From: Deltaproteobacteria bacterium
GTDB lineage: Bacteria > Desulfobacterota > Desulfuromonadia > Desulfuromonadales > Geopsychrobacteraceae
Direction: 5' to 3'
NCBI GenBank assembly: GCA_024279255.1
Contig: JAJRRT010000011.1
Coordinates: forward strand, 1-61,990
Length of the DNA: 61,990 bases
In this document: positions 34,876 through 43,734 of the stretch, in pieces
How the letters are laid out: each line of letters opens with the position of its first letter
Position numbering within the stretch: the stretch's first letter is position 1
Position numbers and translations under genes: made by a program
The notes under the pieces: model-generated
What the model was told of the DNA's origin: nothing
Database searches by the model: none
Seen by the model: only the letters and a program-made list of their open reading frames with translations

Positions 34876-36809
34876 CTCGTGAAGAAATGAGCCAAGAGGA
34901 TGATAGCGTGACGAATCGTCAAAATATTTCGGCTGAACAGATTGCGTTAGAGTTGCAGGTCGAAGAATTGAGTCGCTCCCTGGAGAAACTCGAGGAATCG
35001 AGGAATCAGTATGCCTTTCTTTATGATTTCGCGCCCGTCGGCTATTTTACATTCGATCCTGAGGGAGAGATTCGCGCAGTCAACCCGACGGGCGAACGTC
35101 TTTTGAATGTCGATCGGGAACTCCTGATCGGGCAGAACTTCAGCAGTTTTGTTGCCGGGGAAGATCGCCATATCTTCACCAAGTTCATCGACAAGGTTTT
35201 TACCGGTCAGCAGAAGGAGACCTGTCGATTGCGACTTTCGCAGCTGGAGCCTCAGCAGCTGTTTGTAAGGATCGAAGCTCTGGTCACCGAGTCAGGCCTG
35301 GAATGTCTCGCTATATTGCTCGATATTACCGAGAAGCAACGGGCGGTAAAGGCATTATCCGAGAGTGAGGATAACCTCGCAAAAGCCCAGGCCATGACCC
35401 ATGTCGGTTCATGGAGCTTCGACCCTGTCAGCGAAGAAGTCAAGGCTTCGACTGAACTGCTGCACATCATGCGCCTTCGCCCGGAAGAAGCGACTCAGGA
35501 GGATTTTGCCAGCGTTGTTCATCCCGAAGACCACGACAATGTTATCGAGCATCTGCGCCAGGGGATCGAGCACGGCAAGAGCTATGAGATCGAGCATCGC
35601 CTGAAATTTAACGATGACAGTTTACGTTGGGTCCATTCGATCGTTGAACCATCGCTCAACAGCGCCGGCAAGGTTGTAAAGGTTTATGGCACGACTCAGG
35701 ACATTACTTCACGTAAAGAGGCCGAAGTTGAGTTGAGCAACAAGACCAATGAACTACAGGCGATTTTCGACTCAATCGGCGACGGTATCGCTGTTTATGA
35801 TCATGATGGTTCGATTCAGCACCACAACCTCATCAGTCCACAGCTCTTCCCGCTCGAGACGCTACCGAGCAAGTCCTGTCGCGATATCTTTCATCCTGAA
35901 AGCCCAAGCCTGTCTCGGATATGCCCTGTTGAAAGAGCTCTCAAGGGGGACCGGGTAGACACCTCGCTGGTCGTGGAGCGGGAAGGGGAGAAGAGTTTTT
36001 ATCTGGATGTGACCGCCACTCCGATCAAGGATGCCTTAGGCGAAAGAAACCGCGCCCTGGTTTTTTTTCGGGATGTCACCCAGAAGCGGTTGCAGGAGCT
36101 GCATCTTATTCAGACTGAAAAAATGTCGAGCATCGGGGTATTGGCGACCGGAATCGCCCATGAAATCAACAACCCGCTCACTTCGGTCGCTGGATTTGCT
36201 GAAGCCTTACAGCGCCGTTTCCGTGAAGCGCCTGATTTGATAAAGGATACCCGGTTGGATGACTTTCCGAATTATCTGGAAGTGATCGTTCGGGAATCTT
36301 ATCGTTGTAAGGGGATTATTGATCATCTTCTCAGTTTCGGACGCAAATCAGACGGACTGCCTGTCAAGGTCGACGTCAATCTGGCGCTGATCGAAATTCT
36401 CGAACTGCTCAAGTATCAACCCAGCGACCATGCCATAGAGGTTGTCAGCACTCTAAAACCAGATCTGCCACGAGTGCTCGGCGATCCTTCCGGATTACGT
36501 CAGGTCTTCATGAATCTTCTGGTTAATGCTTATCAGTCTTTCGATGAGCCGGGTCGGGTTGAGGTCAGCACCCAGATAGCTGATGACGATATGGTCGCTA
36601 TCAGGATTCGTGATGCCGGGCGCGGCATGGCCCCGAATATACTCGAACGGATCTGGGAACCTTTCTTTACGACCAAAGAAGTGGGGAAGGGGGTCGGCCT
36701 CGGCTTGGCTCTGACCTACAATACGGTCAAACGTTACGGTGGAGAAATCCTGCTGGAAAGCCGGGTTGGGGAGGGTTCGCAGTTTACGGTGTTGCTGCCG
36801 ATTGGCTGA
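34869..36809 (+). CDS. Multi-PAS sensor histidine kinase
   Basis: A cytoplasmic sensor kinase, 646 aa from 34869 (a start 18 bases later is possible). Three PAS-type domains are read: about 40-155, 165-290 and 295-410. The third holds two cysteines in SCRDIFHP and ICPVERAL, closely matching the single PAS of the kinase at 19.4 kb. HisKA (GIAHEINNPLTSVAGFAEAL) and the ATPase domain (GKGVGLGLALTYN) are also near copies. No response regulator follows, so it may use the regulator at 20.7 kb. No membrane segment is visible. Translation is coupled to the GldA-like gene. Confidence 0.9.
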   Translation: MLAREEMSQEDDSVTNRQNISAEQIALELQVEELSRSLEKLEESRNQYAFLYDFAPVGYFTFDPEGEIRAVNPTGERLLNVDRELLIGQNFSSFVAGEDRHIFTKFIDKVFTGQQKETCRLRLSQLEPQQLFVRIEALVTESGLECLAILLDITEKQRAVKALSESEDNLAKAQAMTHVGSWSFDPVSEEVKASTELLHIMRLRPEEATQEDFASVVHPEDHDNVIEHLRQGIEHGKSYEIEHRLKFNDDSLRWVHSIVEPSLNSAGKVVKVYGTTQDITSRKEAEVELSNKTNELQAIFDSIGDGIAVYDHDGSIQHHNLISPQLFPLETLPSKSCRDIFHPESPSLSRICPVERALKGDRVDTSLVVEREGEKSFYLDVTATPIKDALGERNRALVFFRDVTQKRLQELHLIQTEKMSSIGVLATGIAHEINNPLTSVAGFAEALQRRFREAPDLIKDTRLDDFPNYLEVIVRESYRCKGIIDHLLSFGRKSDGLPVKVDVNLALIEILELLKYQPSDHAIEVVSTLKPDLPRVLGDPSGLRQVFMNLLVNAYQSFDEPGRVEVSTQIADDDMVAIRIRDAGRGMAPNILERIWEPFFTTKEVGKGVGLGLALTYNTVKRYGGEILLESRVGEGSQFTVLLPIG

Positions 36810-36816
36810 TCTTTGA

Positions 36817-37653
36817 TCAGCGTTTGCCGAGAATGACCAACGCGATCCCTCCCAGAATAGCTCCCGATGCCAGAGCTAATCGCAAGGTTATCGACTCCCC
36901 AAGGAAAGCCACGCCACCGATTGCCGCAATCACAGGAACGCTCAGTTGTACAGTCGCCGCGCTGGTGGTCTTCATGGCGGGCAAGACCCTGTACCAGATC
37001 GCGTATCCAATTCCAGAGGCTATGGCTCCAGACAGAATGGCGTAGAAAATTCCGGTCGTGTCGATCACCAGATCGTCAATTGAACAGAGACTTAAAACCA
37101 CTGCAAAAGGGATGGTCCGGATAAAGTTGCGCGCAGTTATCCCTGTAGGATCCGCGCCATTTTTACCGCGTAGTGAATAAACGCCCCAGCCAATACCAGC
37201 CCCCAACATCAACATTGAACCGTACAAAGGTGGCGCTGAAAGCCCCGGGAGGAATAGCCCGACAAGGCCAGCGACAGCCAGGCTCAGTCCGATGACTTGC
37301 CGACCCTGGAGACGCTCTCCCGCCCAAAACCCATGGCCAATCATTGTTGTCTGAACGGCACCGAAGAGAATTAGCGCTCCGTTTGCCGCCGGCAAACTTA
37401 TATACGCAAAAGAGAACCCTGCGGCATAGATAAACAACGAAAATGCGGAGAGCCAACTGCCGGTTTCTGCGGTTTTTTCATGCCTTATAAGGATTAATAA
37501 CCAGAGCGTCAGCGCGCCGGAGACCAGGCGAACCGTCGTGAAGCTCGCCGCATCAATATGAGTGTGAGTGAGAGCCGCCCGGCAGAGGAGTGAATTTCCC
37601 GCAAACGCGATCATCGTTAGAGAGGTCAGTGCGACCAGGCGAAGATTGAGCAT
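36817..37653 (-). CDS. EamA/DMT-superfamily transporter
   Basis: An inner-membrane permease of 278 aa with about ten hydrophobic segments in two EamA-type halves. Typical pieces are the start FAGNSLLCRAAL, the middle AVAGLVGLFLPGL and the second-half AIASGIGYAIWYRVLPAMKTTSAATVQL. DMT transporters of this type export or exchange metabolites such as amino acids. Nothing nearby identifies the solute. It converges with the sensor kinase gene, only seven bases apart. Confidence 0.87.
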   Translation of the reverse strand: MLNLRLVALTSLTMIAFAGNSLLCRAALTHTHIDAASFTTVRLVSGALTLWLLILIRHEKTAETGSWLSAFSLFIYAAGFSFAYISLPAANGALILFGAVQTTMIGHGFWAGERLQGRQVIGLSLAVAGLVGLFLPGLSAPPLYGSMLMLGAGIGWGVYSLRGKNGADPTGITARNFIRTIPFAVVLSLCSIDDLVIDTTGIFYAILSGAIASGIGYAIWYRVLPAMKTTSAATVQLSVPVIAAIGGVAFLGESITLRLALASGAILGGIALVILGKR

Positions 37654-37857
37654 TGAGCGACCTCCATGAACCGTAAAACTCTGTCCCCAGAAGTCGAGAG
37701 AGGGTCAGGTTGAGATGTCTATTTAAGCGCGGGAAGCTCCCTGGTCTGGTTGAGTGGTGGGTCAGGTGCCGTTCGATTCTAAATAACACCCCTGAGGCTG
37801 AACCCAATCTCTGAGACCCCGGTTTCTCCATTTAGAAAATAGAGCTCCAGCCTGCTT

Positions 37858-38157
37858 TTACATCAGGATTGCCAGCAAGAGAGGGAGAACAAAAATCAAG
37901 GCAACAGATGAAATCTGCCAGATGATCAGTGCCTTTGTTATTGCTTTGCCATACTCTTGACCATGTGTTGCGGAAAATGCTTTATATAAATCCCGTATGT
38001 GCCCAGATACAGCCATGACGATTGTTGCTGTAAAGTTGATATCGGCCACACCGCGAGTTCTCAAGTACCTGCAAAAATAGAGCAGGAGCCCACAGTTACA
38101 GCAAAAAAGGAACGTTAATACTCCAACAAGGCCCCACAATATTTGATCTTCATTCAT
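37858..38157 (-). CDS. Small membrane protein, unknown function
   Basis: A 99-aa protein with a long hydrophobic segment at about 6-30 containing FCCNCG, and a second at about 74-98. A polar central loop of about 45 residues lies between (GVADINFTATIVMAVSGHIR). I do not recognise a family. It stands alone between two transporter genes on the same strand, with gaps of 204 and 127 bases. Confidence 0.6.
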   Translation of the reverse strand: MNEDQILWGLVGVLTFLFCCNCGLLLYFCRYLRTRGVADINFTATIVMAVSGHIRDLYKAFSATHGQEYGKAITKALIIWQISSVALIFVLPLLLAILM

Positions 38158-38284
38158 AATTATAATTTTCTGTCGTTGAGTGAAACGGTTGCGACGAAGT
38201 TGTGTGAACTATCGTAATTCTAACTTTTGTTTTTGGGAAGCATCAAGCGAATTTCCATCCAACTGACCTGCTTGCGGTTCTCGT

Positions 38285-39472
38285 TTAAAAGTGTCTGTCT
38301 CTGCCAAGTTGCCTGAGAAACAACCAGACTACCGGCGGCAGCACCACCGCGAAGGCATAGCAGAGTAGTAGAAATGTCTGCTGAACACCAACATTATCGG
38401 CGAGCATCCCGACCAGCGGGCCGGTACACACAAAAGCGAGTCGGAAACAGAGTGACTGTAGCGAGAGGATTCCGGCGCGATTAACGGAGGGGATCTCCTG
38501 CTGGGCGTGGTTAAGCATCATCGGGCCACGCATACCGCGCATGCAGGTCAGCAGATAATAGAACAGGAACCCCCAGAGGCCACCGACCAATCCTAATCCC
38601 AGATATCCAGCGATAACCAATACAAGAAACAACATCACCATCTGCCGGTCGCCGAGTTTTAAGTGACTGCGATGACTGATCAGGGAGAACAGGGCAACGC
38701 TCAGGTTGGCGACGGCCCAGATCGGTCCGAACCAGGCGAGCGGCACGTTGCCATCTTGCATGTAGGGCTGGATCAGCCAGACCGGATAGAAGGAGGCCAG
38801 CCCCAGGACCAGATTCAAAATGATGGTGTAGCGCAGGCGTTTGTTATCGAGCAGTGCGTAGCGGGTCGACTTTAAGGCTTCGGCAAAGTGGCTGACCGCT
38901 GGTTTTAACTTGCGCTCCGGTTCGACAAGTCTGCGGGTCAGGATCAGGATCAGAACCCAGACGATAATCTGAATCAGAAAAGGGAGCAGGGGAAAGGCGG
39001 CGTAGAGCAGTCCGGCGAATATCGCTCCGCAGGCCTCGCCGAGCTGGCCGCATCCACCCATCCGCCCTTCGTGACGTGCGTACTGTTGTTCTTCTCCGTC
39101 AGCCTTTAAACTTTCAAAAAGCAGTGCGCTGTCAGTGCCGCTGATGAAGGAGATGGAGATACCGAGAATGATTTCGGCGACCAGAACTTGATTGAAGGAG
39201 TCGGCCCAGGTGTAGAGGCCCCAACCAAGGATTCCGAGTAGCGCTGCGAGGTTAAGCGCAGCCCGGTAGCCGATCAGATCGCTTAAATAGCCGGAGGGAT
39301 ACTCCATGATCACCATCGCTACCGAAAAGATTCCCTGCAGTAACAGGATTTGGGTCAGGGAGAGACCGATCTGGTCCTTCCAGAACAGGGTGATGATCGC
39401 CATCGGGAAGAGGCTCATCTGCAGGAAGGAGAAGGCGTAGAGTTTTTTGATATTGGTTTTGATGGTGAACAT
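38285..39472 (-). CDS. MFS transporter
   Basis: A major facilitator permease with about twelve hydrophobic segments. The loop 2-3 signature appears as GYLSDLIGYRAALN, and the A-like motif recurs in the second half. An acidic and basic central loop (RRLVEPERKLKPAVSHFAEALK) joins the halves. The start is uncertain. The open frame extends to 39586, but the upstream 38 residues are hydrophilic and unlike the family, so MFTIKTNIKKLYAF at 39472 is preferred (395 aa). No clear ribosome site precedes any of the choices. The substrate is unknown. Confidence 0.82.
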   Translation of the reverse strand: MFTIKTNIKKLYAFSFLQMSLFPMAIITLFWKDQIGLSLTQILLLQGIFSVAMVIMEYPSGYLSDLIGYRAALNLAALLGILGWGLYTWADSFNQVLVAEIILGISISFISGTDSALLFESLKADGEEQQYARHEGRMGGCGQLGEACGAIFAGLLYAAFPLLPFLIQIIVWVLILILTRRLVEPERKLKPAVSHFAEALKSTRYALLDNKRLRYTIILNLVLGLASFYPVWLIQPYMQDGNVPLAWFGPIWAVANLSVALFSLISHRSHLKLGDRQMVMLFLVLVIAGYLGLGLVGGLWGFLFYYLLTCMRGMRGPMMLNHAQQEIPSVNRAGILSLQSLCFRLAFVCTGPLVGMLADNVGVQQTFLLLCYAFAVVLPPVVWLFLRQLGRDRHF

Positions 39473-39639
39473 TTCAGGATGATAGCTTGAATTGGTGGAG
39501 ATCACCATCTTGGAAATATGGGGTTGCCGACGTGCAGGGTTCCGCGCTCGGCCTTGACACCCGTTGGCGAAATGTGTCCTCATCATATGCTTTGTTACGT
39601 ATTTTATAGGGCTTTGCAGCGCATCAAGGGGATGGTCTT

Positions 39640-41775
39640 ATGTTCCAGGACTTCTGGAGTAAAAAACGACTGCTTTTTAAGCTCTTCGTCTGTGCCATGG
39701 TGCTTTTTCTGGTGCCTATCGGAGTGATCTCACATCTTACTTTTCGTCATCTGCGGACCATCAAGGAAGTTTCACTTCAGGAGGTCCGAAATGCGTTGAT
39801 CACTGCGCAAATTGACTTTCTTAAAAACCATCTGGCGCAACAAGCGAAAAAAATATCTACAGAATTTTCCAATATCAGAGACGAGGTTCATTTGCTCGGG
39901 TCTCTGTCGCAGTCTATTTTGGAAAACCCGTCCCGTTTTTTGTACCGAAATGGCAGTCATTACCGGTTGGATGAGGTGGGGGATTACGGCAATCTGGCTG
40001 ATGATGGTAATTCAAGCCTGTATGTTCCTACGTATCTCCCTACTTTGGATGCGCTGATCCCTGGGATGGAAAGTTTTGGCAATGAAACTTTTGAACGGAA
40101 TGTCCCCGGGTACAGGTCATCTTTTGATACTGTGATTTCAGCGACGGAGAGTCTGGACATTCTGCTGAAGCCTTTGGTGGCGTTGGAGCCGCGGGTGGTT
40201 CTGGGATGGTTTATTCATCAAGATCTCATCAGCAGGACCTACCCATGGCGGGATTTCAAGAATCTCCCTCGTTATCCGAAATTGACAGACTGGCCCTTCT
40301 ACTATCTTTCCGATCCTGAGCATAATCCCTTGAGGGAAGAGATTTTTACCCCGGTTTATACCGATCCGTTAACGCAGGATAATATGATCTCCTGTCTGTC
40401 TCCAGTCTTTGTCAATGGCGAGCACCTGGCGACTGTCGGAGTTGACATCACTGTAGAGACTCTGCTTCAGGAGATAAGTCAGGTTCAACTGAGCAAAGGG
40501 TCCAGTTCTTTTCTCCTGTTTCGTGACGAGATTATTGCGGCATCGGAAAACCTTCCTCTTGCCGTTCTTGGGCTGAACCCGGATTTGCCTCTTTATGGAC
40601 AGGTTTTGAACTCTGGGATCCTGACGAAAATCGGAAAGGCGGTCGCGGAGCCTGGGCCGGATACGATTGGGGTGGGTTTTGTCGAATCCGCCGAACAAAA
40701 AATCTTTGTTGGTTCTGCTGAAGTGGAACCTTTAGGCTGGCGGCTTTTTCTCTTGGTCCCAGAAGATGACCTTCTCGGCCCGGCAGAGGAGAAGGCGCAA
40801 GCAATCTTTTCAGAAGCTGAGCGAATCCGCGGCAACTTCGTACATTTTCTGATTTTTGCCGTACTTGCGATGGCGGGCCTTGGTTATGTGGTGATGGCCC
40901 ACCAGTCTCGCGGGTTGCGCAATCTTTTGGGAGGCATTCATCAGTTTGGAACAGGTAAACTCTTTCACCGAATTGATGATGATGGGACTGAATTCGGTGA
41001 ACTTGCTCAGGCCCTTAATACTATGGCAGAGAGTCTTCTCACGCATAAACGGAGCCTGGATAAGGCGAATGCCGAGGTGGAGCAGGGGCGTAAATTGACG
41101 GCTGTGGGGCGTCTGGCAGCCGGGGTAGCACATGAGGTCAACAACCCTCTGGCGACGATCTCCACCTATACGCAGCTACTGCTGCGGCGTTCAGACCTGC
41201 CTGGTGAGGCAACCGATAATTTACAGAAAGTGATGGGGGAGATCGATCGGATTCAACTGAAATTACGCAACTTTCTGGATCTCTCGCGGCTGCAGAGTAT
41301 TGTCAAAACCAGAGTGAATCCGAATATCCTGGTAAGTGATGTCGTAGAAATGGCCCGGCATGAGGCCCGCGAACTGGGGGTGGAATTACACCTGTCCCTG
41401 AATGACACTCTTGAAGAGTGGTCTCTCGATCAGTCCGGGGTCAAGCAGGTCCTGTGGAACCTGCTGGGTAACGCAATCGCTTCTCAGCCTGAGGGCGGAG
41501 AGGTGCGGATTCAGACCCGCCTCGTTCTGGCTGAGGGTGATCAACCCTCTTTCGTCCTTGAGGTGGAGGATGGGGGCCCAGGAATTGCACCTGAAGTCTT
41601 ACCACATATTTTCGATCCCTTCTTTACGACCAAGGAGGTAGGCAAGGGGACGGGGTTGGGACTTGCGGTTGTCTGCAGTATCGTTGAAGGACATAATGGA
41701 ACGATTGAGGTGCAGAACCTGAGCCCAAGAGGCTGTCTATTTCGCATTGTTTTTCCAGCAGGAGAAGAAGAATGA
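39640..41775 (+). CDS. Cache-domain sensor histidine kinase
   Basis: A membrane sensor kinase of 711 aa. Membrane helices at about 13-33 and 397-417 enclose a large periplasmic domain of dCache type (YSDPEHNPLREEIFTPVYTD and SCLSPVFVNGEHLATVGVDI are typical). HAMP and a short coiled coil follow. HisKA has the His in GVAHEVNNPLATISTYTQLL, and the ATPase domain has EDGGPGI and GKGTGLGLAVV. It senses an extracellular small molecule. The next gene, an NtrC-type regulator, overlaps it by four bases (ATGA), so they form a pair. The envelope cluster downstream is a plausible target. Confidence 0.92.
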   Translation: MFQDFWSKKRLLFKLFVCAMVLFLVPIGVISHLTFRHLRTIKEVSLQEVRNALITAQIDFLKNHLAQQAKKISTEFSNIRDEVHLLGSLSQSILENPSRFLYRNGSHYRLDEVGDYGNLADDGNSSLYVPTYLPTLDALIPGMESFGNETFERNVPGYRSSFDTVISATESLDILLKPLVALEPRVVLGWFIHQDLISRTYPWRDFKNLPRYPKLTDWPFYYLSDPEHNPLREEIFTPVYTDPLTQDNMISCLSPVFVNGEHLATVGVDITVETLLQEISQVQLSKGSSSFLLFRDEIIAASENLPLAVLGLNPDLPLYGQVLNSGILTKIGKAVAEPGPDTIGVGFVESAEQKIFVGSAEVEPLGWRLFLLVPEDDLLGPAEEKAQAIFSEAERIRGNFVHFLIFAVLAMAGLGYVVMAHQSRGLRNLLGGIHQFGTGKLFHRIDDDGTEFGELAQALNTMAESLLTHKRSLDKANAEVEQGRKLTAVGRLAAGVAHEVNNPLATISTYTQLLLRRSDLPGEATDNLQKVMGEIDRIQLKLRNFLDLSRLQSIVKTRVNPNILVSDVVEMARHEARELGVELHLSLNDTLEEWSLDQSGVKQVLWNLLGNAIASQPEGGEVRIQTRLVLAEGDQPSFVLEVEDGGPGIAPEVLPHIFDPFFTTKEVGKGTGLGLAVVCSIVEGHNGTIEVQNLSPRGCLFRIVFPAGEEE

Positions 41776-43172
41776 CCACGGCTTTGCGTCCACGAATTTT
41801 GGTTGTTGATGATGATCGGGCACTGCTTGAAGCTCTCGTCCAGGCGCTTGAATCGATGGGCTACGAAGTTCTTGGTGAATTCGACCCGCTACAGGGGTTG
41901 GCCCGTATCGGCGATTGGGATCCGGATGCCGCGATCTTTGATCTTAAAATGCCGGGGATGGATGGCTTGGAGTTGTTACGGCGTGTGCTTGAGCTCCAGC
42001 TCGAGCTGCCTGTTCTGATCCTTACTGCACATGGCACCATAGAAACAGCAGTTCGGGCGGTGCGCGAAGGGGCCTACGATTTTCTGGAAAAGCCCTTCGA
42101 CCTGACCAAAATCGAATTGACGTTGCATAAGGCCCTCGATTATCGGGGACAGAAGCGGCGTTATCGTTTTCTTGCCGAAACCACTGCTCGCAAGGGAGAG
42201 TTCGAGGGGATAGTTGGAGAGAGCGCCGCGATTCGCAAGGTTATTGATGCTGTAACGGCCGTAGCTGAAACCGATTCTACGGTTTTGATCACCGGTGAAA
42301 GCGGAACCGGCAAGGAGTTGATAGCTCGGGCCGTCCATGTTTCGGGGGCCCGCAAGGAAAAGCCCTTTGTGACCGTGGACTGCGCTTCTATCCCGGATTC
42401 TCTGTTGGAGAGTGAACTGTTCGGCCATGTCAAGGGAGCCTTTACCGGCGCATACCGCGAACGAGCAGGTTATTTCGAGGCTGCCGCTGATGGCACTGTT
42501 TTTCTTGATGAGATCGGCGAGATTCCACAGGTTCTCCAGAAAAAACTGTTGCGGATCCTTCAGGAAAAAACCTTTACCCGCGTGGGAGAGTCGCGACCAC
42601 GAGCCACTGAAGCGCGGATCGTGGCAGCGACAAACCGAAATCTCAAAAAATGGGTAGAGGAGGGAGGTTTTCGCGAAGACCTGTTTTATCGGCTCAAGGT
42701 GGTCGAAATACAGGTTCCCCCTCTGCGCGAACGGTCGGAAGACGTTCCCTTATTGGTACGTCACTATCTCGACCGTTTAAACCGAAAGTTAAACCGCAAG
42801 GTTCAGGGAGTAACCCCTGAGGCCATGGCGATTCTTCAGCATTATTCCTGGCCTGGAAATATTCGGGAGTTGGTCCATTTCCTTGAGCAGATCATGACTT
42901 TTCATGATCTGCGGGTTCTTGACCTGTCCCACCTGCCCGAGTATCTAATGGCAGTAGCGGACCTGGTTATTCCTTCGGAAACCTATGCCGATCTCAAGGA
43001 GAAGGTGCTGGACGATGTCGGCCTTAAATATTTTCAGAAACTGATGAACTATTATCATGGCAATGTTTCCCGAGTGGCCGAACATGCAGGTCTCAACCGC
43101 CGCCATCTCCACCGGCTTTTGCAGAAGTTGGAGCTTGATTCCTCTCTCTATAGAGGCCACCGAGACATTTAG
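41772..43172 (+). CDS. NtrC-type sigma-54 response regulator
   Basis: An activator of sigma-54 promoters, 466 aa. The receiver starts ILVVDDDRALLEAL, with the phospho-Asp in AIFDLKMPGMDG. The AAA+ domain has GESGTGKE, the GAFTGA loop and DEIGEIP. The C-terminal helix-turn-helix is GNVSRVAEHAGLNRRHLHRLL. Translation is coupled to the kinase. An atypical, weakly matching sigma-54 site and a long perfect inverted repeat lie in the 562-base gap before the DUF1302 gene, so self-contained control of that cluster is possible. Confidence 0.93.
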   Translation: MTTALRPRILVVDDDRALLEALVQALESMGYEVLGEFDPLQGLARIGDWDPDAAIFDLKMPGMDGLELLRRVLELQLELPVLILTAHGTIETAVRAVREGAYDFLEKPFDLTKIELTLHKALDYRGQKRRYRFLAETTARKGEFEGIVGESAAIRKVIDAVTAVAETDSTVLITGESGTGKELIARAVHVSGARKEKPFVTVDCASIPDSLLESELFGHVKGAFTGAYRERAGYFEAAADGTVFLDEIGEIPQVLQKKLLRILQEKTFTRVGESRPRATEARIVAATNRNLKKWVEEGGFREDLFYRLKVVEIQVPPLRERSEDVPLLVRHYLDRLNRKLNRKVQGVTPEAMAILQHYSWPGNIRELVHFLEQIMTFHDLRVLDLSHLPEYLMAVADLVIPSETYADLKEKVLDDVGLKYFQKLMNYYHGNVSRVAEHAGLNRRHLHRLLQKLELDSSLYRGHRDI

Positions 43173-43340
43173 GTCCCAGTCGCATCTGCTTTGAATCGTC
43201 CATGCTCCCTTGAAGTGATCGTTTCTCTTTAACCTCTTTGAATTAGTCAGCCCCGAGCGCTGCTTTCTGCAGGGCTTGGCAGTAAATCTTATCTCAGGAA
43301 TATCCCGTCCGGTCTACCGTTCTTACCTTCCCTGTTTTTG

Positions 43341-43357
43341 CTGGGACATTTATGGCT
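43341..43357 (+). promoter_or_regulatory. Weak sigma-54-like promoter candidate before the DUF1302 cluster
   Basis: CTGGGACATTTATGGCT has GG and GC ten bases apart, with two departures from consensus. It lies about 390 bases before the DUF1302 start. The rest of the gap holds only the inverted repeat listed next. Confidence 0.3.
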
Positions 43358-43368
43358 CAGTCATTTCG

Positions 43369-43400
43369 GCACTAATGAGACAACCATGTCTCATTAGTGC
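43369..43400. promoter_or_regulatory. Perfect 14-bp inverted repeat
   Basis: GCACTAATGAGACA, four bases (ACCA), then the exact complement. No T-run follows directly, only a T-rich stretch. It could be the terminator of the regulator gene 200 bases upstream, or an operator for the envelope cluster. Confidence 0.6.
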
Positions 43401-43734
43401 TCTGTCTCAACTTTTATTTCAAGCAAATATAACGACGTTTGTTGTTTGCCTAATTTAATGTGTATTAAAGACAGGCACTTACCTGACAATGTTTGGGCAC
43501 ACCACTTCTGCTGTCGATAATGGAACGATGTTTGATATAGGGAGTTATAGCCCCTCGTCCATCAATTTTGACAAACTGGACATAGCGGATAATTGAACCA
43601 TTTATTTTTAATGATTTACGTTGTTGCGTGATTTTTAACCGGACAGTTATGAAATTAACACTCAAAGAAAAGGAGAGCTTAAACAAAGTCGTCGTTTTTA
43701 TGAGATGAACATATTCAAAATAAGGAGATTTTTG

